Shown: positions 46,717 through 60,017 of the stretch, piece after piece | Layout: each line of letters opens with the position of its first letter | How positions within the stretch are numbered: position 1 is the stretch's first letter | Assembly (NCBI GenBank): GCA_963693085.1 | Contig: OY856409.1 | Coordinates: forward strand, 502,480,303 to 502,544,302 | Length of the DNA: 64,000 nucleotides | Source of the DNA: Alisma plantago-aquatica | Lineage: Eukaryota > Streptophyta > Magnoliopsida > Alismatales > Alismataceae | Direction of reading: 5' to 3' | Made by a program: the position numbers and the translations under genes | The notes under the pieces: model-generated | Database searches by the model: none | The model's input: the letters and a program-made list of their open reading frames with translations, nothing else | Told to the model about the DNA's origin: nothing

Positions 46717-47105
46717 AGGCTAGAATACACTCGAGTGTATCCGGAGCATAATACACTCAAATGGTTTTTCATGATGCAATAATTTTTTTCAAAAATCTAA
46801 TCCATTGATCTTCTTAAACATCTTGTGAATAGCTCATATGCAAAATTTGAGCACATTTGGACATTTATAGGTCATGTTATAAAGACCACAAAAATTATGC
46901 ATTTCAAATTAGTTTCGCGCGTTGATTTTGTTGCCTTTGGATTAGTGACTTACACTCATCCAAATGGGATCAAAATTTGTATGTAGCCTAGTTATAGTAT
47001 GATGGTGAAGATCAATGGTTTACAATTTGTAAAAAATTATCTTGATATGCAAACACACTTGAGTGTATTCGTGCGATCTGTACACTCAAGTGTATTCTAG
47101 CCTAA

Positions 47106-47106
<1 letters not shown>
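46714..47106. mobile_element. TIR element 1 within a microsatellite
   Basis: The left end GTCAGGCTAGAATACACT is mirrored at the right by AGTGTATTCTAGCCTAAC (47089-47106), a terminal inverted repeat of about 26 bp extending through ACTCGAGTGTA. Subterminal AATACACTC/GAGTGTATT words repeat inside. The element is 393 bp and carries no ORF. It is flanked by (AT)n on the left and (CT)n(TA)n on the right. Confidence 0.8.

Positions 47107-47157
<51 letters not shown>
47107..47157. repeat. (CT)n(TA)n tract between the two TIR elements
   Basis: (CT)12 or so to 47131, then (TA)13 or so to 47157. It is shared as right flank of element 1 and left flank of element 2. Confidence 0.95.
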
Positions 47158-48715
<1,558 letters not shown>

Positions 48716-48721
48716 ACACCT

Positions 48722-48922
48722 AGTCCAACAATGCAACTCGACAATCCCCAATGAAGGGACTCAAGTTCGACTCTGGGCGCGGACCGTGGTATAACAGTGG
48801 CTAGCATTTGATTGGGCTCACCGCGGTGTTCCTCATGACACAATTGGTCTCGGGGTTTATTCTTGGCTAGGGCAGGTCGAATAGTGGGCTCTCTGGGAGG
48901 GGTTCTTTGTTATTAAAAAAAC
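48722..48922 (+). mobile_element. tRNA-derived SINE (Au-SINE-like)
   Basis: It has a B box AGTTCGACTC (48764-48773) and a degenerate A-box region at the start (TAGTCCAACAATG). Its 3' end, GGAGGGGTTCTTTGTTATT, runs into an A-run, typical of plant SINEs of this type. ACACCT occurs immediately before (48716-48721) and just after (48923-48928), a plausible short target duplication. The minus-strand open frame here is a shadow. Confidence 0.75.
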
Positions 48923-48928
48923 ACACCT

Positions 48929-49804
48929 TTCATTTTGAAATTATTGTTGACTTATTACTGAGATCATATGATATGATTAATTGTGATTCTCTGAACTAAG
49001 CGTGAAATATGTAAGGATGTATTCATTATCACCAACTGAACTAATATTCTATTGTTTAATTTAGGGTTGCATTCCCTATTGTGCATGGCTTGGACTAATT
49101 TTTAGTGATGATACATGTGGAAAACCATATATAGGGGTATTTTTTCTGCCTAAAGTGTGCTTTTCTACTCATTATATACATGGCACACCTTTTCCACCTA
49201 GGGTGCACTTTTCCACTCAACGTTTTGGCTTGTGATCCTCTTTCTTCTCAGCCCTACATTGAATAAGATAGGCTAGTGTTGTTTACACCAAGTACTTATG
49301 TTTGTGATTTTATTGATGTTAAACTTGTTAAGGCAAGAATCCCTAGTTTGTTTTCATTTTTTATGATAATATATGTCTCATGTATATGAATTTGATCAAT
49401 ATCCTGATTCTACTACCCTTTTTAGATTAACTTGTTTAATTGATGTATATTTATTTGTCATAGCCTTAATTGCTTCTCCTTCCCTTTAATAATGTATGTT
49501 GTATATACTCTATAGAGGTCAGTTTTATTATGAAGTCCCTTTCTTTTGTTTGTTCTCTCTTCTGATGTTTCCTACAATCAACCCAATACTAGAGATACAT
49601 TGATTTTATGTTGCTTTTCACATGCTATTTTTGGACTTTTTATGAAATACTATTCTAAGAAATATATGTTTTTCTTAGATTATTAGATTTATCATGTGAA
49701 CTACCTATGCATCAAATGCTAACTAATTCTATCAAAAGATATGATTTTATTATCATTTGCTTAGACTCATATTATTATTTCACTTATCTTAGGTGAAAAG
49801 AGTA
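48929..49804. other. unassigned AT-rich sequence
   Basis: No gene seen. A local direct repeat of TTTTCCAC/CTAGGGTGCAC versus TTTTTCTGCCTAAAGTGTGC (49139-49215) is noted. It may be part of a decayed LTR with the next block. Confidence 0.4.
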
Positions 49805-50175
49805 TTGAATGATTAACTCAGTATCACTGGCATCCTATCAATCGTATCGACATCCAATGTCCAAGATTCTGGACATATAAGCAAAAATTGGTGCTAACGT
49901 GACCATAATCGGGACTATCACAAAACAAATAGGTACCACTGAGAATCAGACTAGGTGGTACTGGCAAGAGGTCCAGAGAGCAACATGGATGGAAAAGAAT
50001 TATTGCGGTGCCACTGAAAGCTGTGTTAGTGATATTAGCATCATCATCCAGACGTTAACATGAGACAACTTGGTGCTACCGATGGGACTATTGGTAGTAT
50101 CGACACTTTTCTAAAAAACAAAAAAAGAGTTGTATCCTTAGTGCCACTGACATCTTGTCGATAGTATTGTGTCTG
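49805..50175. repeat. cluster of decayed stem-loops, possible old LTR
   Basis: About six imperfect inverted pairs follow one another. Examples are GGTACCACTGA...GGTGGTACTGG near 49931-49970, GGTGCTACCGAT...ATTGGTAGTATCG near 50071-50102 and AGTGCCACTGAC...GTCGATAGTATTG near 50140-50169. The arrangement parallels the palindrome cluster of the copia LTR but with a different consensus. No LTR ends were found. Confidence 0.45.
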
Positions 50176-51189
50176 TGAGATTTATATAAATATTTAATCA
50201 TTGTTGATCTGGAAGTTGGGAATTTAAGTGAGACATTTTCCTCATTTGTGACTTAGGGATTGCAAACAGAGGAGAATAATCATGTTTGTTTTGGACCTAG
50301 GAATGAAAATAGAGCATAAGGAAGAGGTTCCTGATAACTAGACGATCGGGGCACTTTTAAATGATGGATTTGTAACTGAAACATTGTCGGCCATGTTGGT
50401 CATTAGAAGGGATCTTTAGGGTCTTTTTTGTCAGTTTGAATTCTGTAGGGGTTCTATCATTTTTGTGATGTATATTATCTCTTTCTTTTTATTGTGATAT
50501 GATTATGAAAATGTGGGGGCTAAACTTCCTATTTCTCTAGGAAATGAGATTAGCCCGCTTAGTATTGTATCTTGATTTGGTGACTTTATTGTAAGATACC
50601 TTTTCTTTCAACTTCAAATTATGGTCTAAATATTAACTTTTTATTCTCGATCACCACAATCAAAGTGTTTTACTTCTAATTGCTTTAGAATAGGAATTAA
50701 AAGATAGAAATATCATAAATTCCCATAATAGATAATGTTCTTTGGAAGAGGGATAAGAGTTATGAGAGGATAATCTAGAGAGAGAATTACTTTTTGCCTA
50801 TATTTATTTCCTGAGCTTATATGGAAGTGGGATTTGGTTTAATTTAGGTAGTATATTATGTTGTAGAAGCAAGTAGTGTTAGCTAAGGTCTCTAGTTCAA
50901 GAGTAATGCCAATTAAATATAACAAAAGAAATTCAGTTACAATGTGCACCTTGGTGAAATCATAAGTTCTGGGGATTTTCAAACATTGTTTACAAGGCAA
51001 CCTTAATCTCATTTTTCTTAATTCACCTTTAGTATTGATTTCTAAAAATACAACCTCTTTAAATGTGCATGTTGATGAAATATGGTTTTAGGACTTCATC
51101 TTGTGTCTTATTGCACTTTAGTTACATCTATATATGTTAGAATGCATCTTATTTCCCTCAATATTTGTTTTTATCATCAAATGCACTTA
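50176..51189. other. unassigned sequence
   Basis: Nothing recognised on either strand. It could be the body of a degraded LTR belonging with the stem-loop cluster. Confidence 0.4.
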
Positions 51190-52190
51190 TGGGTGTTCTT
51201 TGCATGGGTTTTAGGTTCTTGGACCACACTTGGATGGAAGGGAGAGAAGTAGGGTGATTTAGGGCTCCTTCATCATTAGTGGGGTCCAAGGAAGGTTCAA
51301 GAGCTTCCCCAACCTACCCTTAGTGGCCAAGAATGAACTCAAGAAAAGAAGTCTATGAAAATGCAAAGTTCAAGATCGATGTGTTGTTGAAGATACCAAC
51401 ACGATAGTGTTTCCAAGGAACAACCATGTTGATCAAGACATCAAAAACAAATCTCAGTTCAATAAGTGAAGAAGATGCTTAGCAACACAATCGTGTTGGA
51501 TTGCATGGCCATGCCAAGATGGATCAATCATGATTACAAAACCTAGAACAACCGTGGTGCAATGTCTCAAAATGGTAATGCTCTAAGGAAGACTAGTGTG
51601 ATTCTGGCTTAGAATAGCAATGTGACCCACCATGACCATGTAGTCACTGACCCACCACAACTATGGTGATCACCATGGTCGTGCCACCTAAGTTTCAAAC
51701 TTCCAAAAAAAACTGACCTATTTCTATTCTATCACCTCACCACCCCAACATGACTGTGGTTCACCTAGGCCACCATGACCGTGGTGAACAACCCAACTGT
51801 GCTGGCTAGGGATCCTACACAACTTTTACATTGTTCTACCCAAATACCCCCACTTGACTTAGTGTCCCCACAACCTATATAGGCTTAGAGGATGGAGCAC
51901 GAGGTTAGCTATCTTTTAGCCACTCTTAGATCATTCATATGTCCTCCATTTTGCCATTTCATCTTCACCCCACTCCATTTCACCATCTCCAACAAAAAAA
52001 CCCTAGGTTTCTACAGTTCTGATGAATTCCCACCACAATACCATGCCATCCTACATTGGAGGAGGAAGGAGCACGACCTTGCAACCTTTAGAGAGGGAAA
52101 TTTCTTCATATGCATTAAGCTCCATGGCTTCTATCTCTTTCTGATTTCTTTTTATATTTTCCATTTCCATGAGTAGCTAGGCCCCTTAGG
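51190..52190 (+). repeat. LTR-like block with palindromic words and a TATA box
   Basis: 51390-51800 contains repeated self-complementary phrases: CACGATAGTGTTT, CACAATCGTGTTGG, GGTGATCACCATGGTCGTG and CACCATGACCGTGGTG. A TATATAGG at 51876-51883 follows about 75 bp downstream. The order palindromes-then-TATA is that of the copia LTR. The 94-residue open frame at 51892-52176 has no recognised domain and would lie in R/U5. I could not find matching LTR ends or a second copy. Confidence 0.35.
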
Positions 52191-52573
52191 TAGGTTGTTT
52201 GGGGTTAAAAATGTTACTTTGATAGAATGTCAGGGAAAATGAAATGTAAACAATGCAATATCATTTGCTAATGATTATTTTCTACTTTCCCATAAATTGG
52301 TTATTGGTTTGTGCTTAAAAACACATAATATTCTGGGAAATTTCTTATATGTAGCTAATGTGGGAATTGCTCTTAGGTCTGATTAGTGGATTCCTGGATA
52401 GTTATTCACTATCCTACATGCTAATTAATTATCCTACACCTACATATCTTGTATAGAAGCATTTAATTTACTCATCTTCGAACCTTCTTAAGGCTAGATG
52501 GTAGGTGATGTGAGGTCTACAACCTCATTTCCACCTTCTATTACTACCCTTGGCTCCTAATTACCCTAAAATT

Positions 52574-53091
52574 CTGATTGGTTTGTTGTAACTGTTCCAT
52601 ACAACTTATGAACTGAAGTTCCTAAAATAGTTTTTCATGATTAACTCAAAGTAAATATTGGAACTTGAATTCCATGTCTTCTAGTGAGTTATAGAATTAC
52701 ATACAAATTCGAGTTCTTGTCTTCCCACTTAAAAAGAGAGGGAAACAAGTTTTAGAAAAATTGACAAATTTCCTATAATATCATATTTTTTATTTTTATA
52801 AATGACACATGTAAAATATTTATGAATAAGAATGTTAGCTGTATAGATATAGTTTATTACCAAAAGTTTAACATAATATGACAAATTATATACACTATAA
52901 GAGACACCATGTAATATATTCTACAATACAACTACCATTATACCATTATCACTATGGCCTATAAAATAAAAAATATATGAACACCATGAAAAAATAATCA
53001 CACCGCAGCATGTGCTACAAAATGTGGTTTTTCTAAAATATTTTTATTCTTCATGTTTAAAAAATTGTAAAATATGACAATTAACTATAGT
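52574..53091. mobile_element. left arm of a possible inverted-repeat transposon
   Basis: CTGATTGGTTTGTTGTAA (52574-52591) is the inverted counterpart, at 17 of 18 positions, of 63890-63907. The two arms (about 0.5 kb each) would form a roughly 1-kb element split by the LARD-like retrotransposon. No transposase sequence is visible. The outer edges are not fixed. Confidence 0.45.
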
Positions 53092-56000
53092 TGTTACACC
53101 CTGATCTCACAATTACCATTAATCATGAGATCAGGGCATAAAATTGAGGATTAATCGAAATATAAAGATCACCCTTAACTTTTTCTTCTTTTTCAAACTC
53201 TTTGTTTTCTCGCATTGAATCACATAAACAAACTTTACAAGAGAATTAAACCTTGATTACTCTAATATGATCTCAACATTAATGATACACATCCATACAT
53301 TCATTCTGTATCTCACACTTCTATGTACATATGACATGATAATCAAATGCATCCTCTCTTATTTAGGAAACGAAGATACAGACATCATTTACAACTCTCT
53401 CACATCTATGCAAGGACATAAAGTGACAGGGACCGACTAAACTTAACTATACTCAGACTTAACTCTTGTGGCAGATCTACTCTGATGTAATGACCTTCTT
53501 CAAGTCCATGTGATATCCCTAAAAATTGTGAGTAGAGGGGTGAGCCTACTCGCTCAGAGAATGAGAACTTCAAAGAAACAGTATAAAACACTAATATAAT
53601 TACAGATATACTTTTGAGAAATTGATATCAATTATAACAACAGTAAGATTTAAATAGATTGATCATTTACAATCATAAATATGGCAGGATACTCTAGATT
53701 TCAACAAGAGCAAATCAATATATGAGCATGCTTGATAAATTTCAAAGAGAACTAATAATTCAGAAACATACAAAGAATAGTTGCTGGGAAACTGTACTCA
53801 AATCTTTCTTAGCCTTTCTTACTTATAAGAAACTTTTTAAACCTATATGATCATATTTTATCTTATGCCCTGATCATATGAATTGTACTCTACATATGAA
53901 GACTCGTAGCGAACTATGATCTCACCATACAAGACTTAGCTTAAAACCCGAGAAGCTAAGCCTAGAACTGAATCTGGGTCTGCTTGACTTGAACCGTCAC
54001 ATCTGACTAAGGCGGCTAAACAACTGGCCTTTAATTGGACCTCTCCTTCTAGGTTGAGTACACAGGCGGAGGGTTTGAGATGCTTTGTTGGCCTCATCTT
54101 GGTAAGCTCTGTGGGTACCTATGGGTTACCACCTGGATCTCCGGTTCATGTTGGGTAACCTATGTTCTCTTAGGAGACTTCCTTAAGGGCTTCATCTCCC
54201 CACATAGTCAGTGGGTGCGATCCGATCCCCATATACTGGTCACTGCCAGGGTGGATTGTTTCCTCCCTACAGTGCAAACATCCGTAGGGAATCTACAGTG
54301 TTCAGGGCACCTATGTCTATTATTTTATTATTCTTGGAAAGCTCTTTATACATTGTACCTTTCTCTTACTTATACTTGACACTAATATCTCTATGGTACC
54401 ACGTCTATTTATTTGAAGTTTACAACACAACATGTATATCATCCCTAACTTGGCAGAGCAGTATATTCAAACATTGTAATATATTGAGAAATCAACATAC
54501 TATACATGCATGCAGACTGAAATACTTAAATAAACATAATGCATGTCCATTTGGCATTTATACACTAGAATCATGCAATTAGACATCTTAATATACTGAT
54601 AAGAGCTAATTACTTGGCATACGAGTAATCGTCATTTGCACCCATAAATTATTTGCACTTTCTTAGAAAACGTGCACATCGATCCAAATCCTGGGTTGTG
54701 CATCTCATATTGAGAACATTGATATCAAAATACTTGTTTCATTGAACACCCTATCCTTAGGGTTTCATTTACCTCATTCACTTATCACATGCCTCTCATA
54801 CGGATTTCATGCGACATAAACATTCACTGAATAAAGACTACTATCAACAAAGCATATAAAATCAATATATGTATGAAACCTTGGAACTGAACTGAATTTG
54901 GGTTTCCATGCCATTCACTGAGATAACATGCATCAATAATAAAATTGAATAAATAAAGTCTATCATGTCAAGAAAATCCGTTGAAATGGATTTCACAATA
55001 TCTATTCACAAATATCAAACTTTCCTCGCATCTAGGGTTTCACCCTCATTACTGAGATATCAAACACACATTATTCACCTTAAATGAAATCCAAGATAGT
55101 ATCTGACATATATGTACTATAAATTCAGATAAATAATCATTCATAACCAAGGGAATCCAGATAAACAAATTTCTCTATTTAATTATACATCAAATTTCAG
55201 TCATAGACAAATTCCCTATATTTCAGTTAATCTTATAACCTCTGCGAATACTTAGGGAATTCTCATTAGGATGTATTGTATACATTTCTAATATGATTTT
55301 ATCATCTTAAATTCATACAAATAGAGGATGAATCCATTTCATATCATTTTGCAACAACTTAGATCAAACATAGAATTCAGGGTTTGTAGTCGCATACTAA
55401 GCAATTAAAGATTATGGATGATTTAACCAATTTTCATGCAATATATTGTTTAAAGGAAGTTCCCACTCACCTTAAGGTGTGAAAACACCTTAAAAACACA
55501 GCTCATCCCTGAAAATCTCGATCTCATATCAAATCTGTAGCAATTCACCTGATTCTTCTTCCTTTCAACTCGGAAACCCTAAAAATGAGGGATTATGAAG
55601 AAAGAGTGAGAAAAGGGAAAGTTTTGACACCATTTTGGATCAAATAAGAGGAGGGATGGAATCTTGACATGTGAGAGAATATTCACCATGAAAGTCTATG
55701 CAAAGAAGCTAAACTTACATGATTTCATCATTCCTCAGACCGCAAAACACTAGGTCAACATCTCCATCACTTTCTCCTCTCAAACCCTAACTCTCCCTCT
55801 CTCTCTAGGATTTCATTTCTCTAGATTGAATCACAAATTATGAGAGCTCCTTGTGTGTTAGGTCAACCATATAGAGAAATTGAGCTACTTGGGTCAATTG
55901 CACATTGACCCCTCACTATACTTTTTCTTATTTCAGCTGAATGTTCTGTCATAAAAATATTACTGTAATTCATCTACTGATAAGGTCTAAACGTATCCAA

Positions 56001-56531
56001 AAATTATGAAAATTTTACATGTTGTTTATGATTGAATTTCATATCTCTAATTAAAATATCAGATCAGTTGAAGTTACCCATAAATAATTAAAAATAAAAC
56101 ACTACACTGCTAAAAAGCACTCTGTCACTATTTTGGTCGAAGTATAGTTCGACCAAGAACCACATTCAACGAATACTCAAATATTCTAAAATTTTTCTCC
56201 GATATGCATGATTGAGTTATCCATATCATATAAAAAAATCAATAAAATAAAAATTTGTAGAAAATGTGAAAAATCATTTATCACACTGCTATCCTGATCA
56301 AATTCCATATTCATGTACTATCATAACCCTATTTTTTTGCCGATTAGGGTTTACACTTCTCAAACCCTAATTCTTCAAACTAAAATCATAGTTACAGTTT
56401 CTTCTTAGGTTTGAAACATCACAATTGATCTACTATCATTAATCAAGTCTAAACGATTTTCAATCTAATCAAGCATGTAATCATTTAGGTAAACCTTAGT
56501 TTACCGATTAAGCACAAATGTGGTTATTACA
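53092..56531 (-). repeat. 3' LTR of the LARD-like element
   Basis: 3,440 bp. It is TGTTACACCCTG at the plus-strand left edge and ends GGTTATTACA. It matches 60018-63422 throughout, with roughly 90% identity by eye over the first 100 bp. An 11-bp perfect stem lies at 53099-53109/53126-53136. Open frames inside (54080-54582) recur in the other LTR only because the LTRs are copies. Confidence 0.92.
53099..53136 (-). other. hairpin at the LARD LTR terminus
   Basis: CCCTGATCTCA and TGAGATCAGGG form an 11-bp perfect stem with a 16-base loop. The other LTR has the same hairpin with one mismatch (60025-60062). On the element's own strand it lies at the very 3' end of the LTR. Confidence 0.8.
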
Positions 56532-56565
56532 ATTCTCGCCCCTTCAAAAGTTTCATCCCCAAAAC
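56532..56565 (-). other. polypurine tract of the LARD-like element
   Basis: On the minus strand, GGGGATGAAACTTTTGAAGG followed by GGCGAGAAT runs directly into the LTR start TGTAATAACC. This is the usual PPT wording of plant gypsy elements. Confidence 0.85.
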
Positions 56566-59500
56566 ATAAGTACGCAAACAAAGTATATTCAAAGTTTATT
56601 TTAAGCTTTTGAAATCTTACATGTCATTACATTCTTGTATTTTATACTTGAATGTAGTTTTCAACATTAAGTCATTTATTTCTTTTCTAATCACATGTTA
56701 AAATAGTTCTCAATGATAACAAACAAATTCTCTATGCCACAATCAATCATAGAGTAGATAGAGAAGCAACCATTTCAATATTTTCATACTCTTGAGGTGT
56801 TACCTCAACATGGATAATCTGATCCAACCATCTTAATTCATACAGCTCAATATGTACTAGTGTTATGTATTACCTCTAAGTCATAAAAGAGAGTTCACCA
56901 TGTTCTTTTGAATTTTACTATTGTGCTACTCAAATAGAAAAATAGTCTTGAGTTGGAAGACTATATTCAACAGCAATTGTACAATACTACTCATGACATC
57001 CCCATTTCATCATGGATGCATAAGGTGAAGCATTACCATCACATTCCATATTATTCTCAAGTGTGAATCCACACATAATTCAATGTGTGTCCATTGGGTT
57101 ATAGAATACTAGGATTTCAACAATAGTAACAAAGTACTCCATGATTGTATTAGTCATTCAAGGACTATTCATACTCAATTACCATCACTTAATCATATTA
57201 AAGCTAGGTATAACAAGTTATACCTCATTAGGGTTACATATCGATACAATATGGTTATCATCCCTGCTATTCATATGAGTGAATAGGTAAGACTACCTTA
57301 TTCAGGGTAACCCTTCATTTGTTCCATCATTATTCAACCCATATCACCATACTACAATTGTACAATACTAATATAGATTACTGGTATGAATGACTACAAC
57401 TATCAGACACGTTAAATTAACATATTGCTTGCACATGTACATTGAAATCATACATAGAACCAATTTACACCCCTTAATATGCCTTCAACAAATTATACTT
57501 CTAAAAACAAATTCACATATTACTAAAAGCCATTGTTTTCTCTTATCTCTCTCCTCATTCACTACTACTTACTTTTTTCTACTTATCCTTCTCATTTTAA
57601 TAATGTAGATTAAACATTACTAAAATTGAAACATACAAGGTACAAATAGATTATTCATCATTCTTGCTATCTCTGTAAGAATTTATCTCATATCACACTT
57701 CACTCATATTGTATTTCTCCTTTTGCTCAAAACACACTTGTTACATTTCAAATTTATATCTTACTCTTTATTCTGAATCATTTCCATATTGTTTATCAAC
57801 CTTTCAGATTAGCTATCTTTAAACCCTGGATTACTATCAATGCTAGTTTACTTCTCATAGTGCAAATCTCATGATCTTGTTTTATAGAGATGCTAGTATT
57901 AGTGACATCCCTTGAACTACTACAACTCTAAACATTCTAGGGTTTGGTCCTTATCAGTAGCATAACATTATTGTGATGTGACTTTGCTCCCTTAATTTGA
58001 AATTCAAACTTTGGATCTCACAAGTTTTACTAAAGTCTTCTTTATCTTATCGATTGAATTTCCTTTCTCTTACTTGGCCATTCAAATAGATTTCATTCTC
58101 AATGACCCTGCTAGGGTTTCATCATCATATTGTGTGTCATTATTACATTCACTAGATGTCTCTACCACGGTGGTTATGCATCATATATGATTCATTTTCT
58201 TATCAATTCATTCCCACATTGCTCTCATTAAGGAAGATATGAAAGAGAAGATAATTTTGAGACTTAGAATTCTTATCTTCAAACATTCAATAATACATTT
58301 GTCATATGTAGGTTTAATTAATTATCAACAGGGATACTTGACTAATTAGCACTTTCTTGAATCTCGCAACCTCTTTCTTTTATAATCTATATTACTCCAT
58401 TATGTTTCAAACCCTTCTTTACTTTCCATTATCCCCTTACCATATACTACTATTCCACTTGTCATCTTTAACTTCTAGTTTTCTCTTATGATCATGTTGC
58501 TTCTTTTATGTGTATGATCATGTATACCATGTTGCATATATTTCCTTTTATCCTTCTACTAATGTGAAATTGAATTTCTAAACCAATAATCTCTCTACTA
58601 GTATCACCTCATGTTTAATACATTACATATCCTTCATTTTAAATCAAACGAATCATGCATGGGTGAAACATAGTTTCTCTTTCAATCAAGTTTTTCCTTC
58701 TTGAATATAGTCTACCTTTGTATCACTTATTCATTTATTTAGCTATACTTTTGTTCTTCTTTTAGAAACTAGTTTGTTGTTCTATAGAGACTTAGAATCC
58801 AAAGGGTCAGTAAGGATGAATGTATAAACTTCACAATAAAGGTATACATTCCATGCTCTCAATTATATCATAACCCTCATCCCTTAATCAAGCTCATAAT
58901 TTCCAACATTTATCTTTGTTTTAACTTAGTTTCTTATCCTAGTCTTATGATTTACATTGTTCATCTAATTCTCATTACTGTAACTCTTCTTAAGACTCTT
59001 CACTTATATTTACTTATTGTATACTTAGCTCTTTTTTTCTATTTTCCCTTTGCTTTGGAGAACATAAAACAATATACTCAGTTATATAATCCATTCCTCA
59101 TGATTGATTCTTACTATCTTGGCCCCTTACATACTTTTCTCATATCTTTTCCATATTTCATATTTAGAGTTCATATAATACTAATAATTAAACTTAATAT
59201 GAACCTTATGTCGTGTTCCTTTATTCCCAATTAAGGGTTTCTCATACGAGGCCCCAAAGTTGGATCTCAGATATCAGTTCCAACTGATTCTTAGTTATCC
59301 CAGTCTTTCCCTTATACTTCAAAATATTATAGTATATACATTCATACTAGAATTTGGATCTAATCTATCTAGAATTTACTCTTGTTATGTTACTAATAGG
59401 AGTCATTAGATCCCAGTAATGCATCCTGCCAGCTGGACTAGGCTGAACCTGCAGTCCTAAAGCCAAGAGCTACTCAGGATTACTCAACTCCTATTCATCT

Positions 59501-60002
59501 CAAATGTGTGGAAGAAAACTTATCCAATTCAGAAAGCTCATTCAAAGATCATTTCTAGTTTACTTGATACAAAGAATGTAATCAATAAATTCTACAACTG
59601 TATAGTATACAACAAATCTTAAAGACCCATATATATTTCAAAATACTGAATATCTGAATTCAAACATATAAGAGCTTTTCTATTCATCTCCAATAAAACA
59701 ACAATATGAAATGAAAGTTCTATCTCATTTAATATTTATGCTCTTAATTCATGTTACTTATCTTGTTTCTAACCCTAATATTTCTAGGGTTCCTCTCTAG
59801 ACCATCCTTCCACTATATACCTGGCCAGGGTATACATGAAAGAATAGACAGAGTAGCTTGATACTGGTTGATCCAAATACTCAGATACCGGGCTAAGATA
59901 TCCAAATACTAAAATCCCCAAAGCTAACATCATAACATCTCCTATCTGCCACACTTATGACTCTAACTTACTAACTTAATGGTCCCTGACAACTCAGCCT
60001 AA
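56566..60002 (-). other. non-coding internal region of the LARD-like element
   Basis: About 3.4 kb of AT-rich sequence with dense stops in all frames. The only open stretches above 60 residues (57390-57608, 58947-59234) are Leu/Ile/Tyr-rich on the wrong strand and look accidental. I looked for gag (W-x-x-F, CCHC), protease (D-S/T-G), RT (Y/F-x-D-D) and integrase phrases and saw none. Confidence 0.75.
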
Positions 60003-60014
60003 GCTCTGATACCA
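60003..60014 (-). other. primer binding site of the LARD-like element
   Basis: The minus strand reads TGGTATCAGAGC, a perfect tRNA-iMet-type PBS, three bases from the LTR end. Confidence 0.92.
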
Positions 60015-60017
60015 AGT

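Noticed and set aside
46551..46782. Ile/Tyr-repeat proteins
   Set aside because: They are translations of (TA)n and (CT)n microsatellites, also at 47063-47260 and 47480-47831.
51892..52176. 94-residue protein-coding gene
   Set aside because: No domain and no splice context; it lies directly after an LTR-like TATA box in a probable retroelement remnant.
54080..54582. 99- and 123-residue frames repeated at 61029-61507
   Set aside because: Conservation is explained by the two positions being equivalent parts of the two LTRs. Frames differ in start and length, and no domain is visible.
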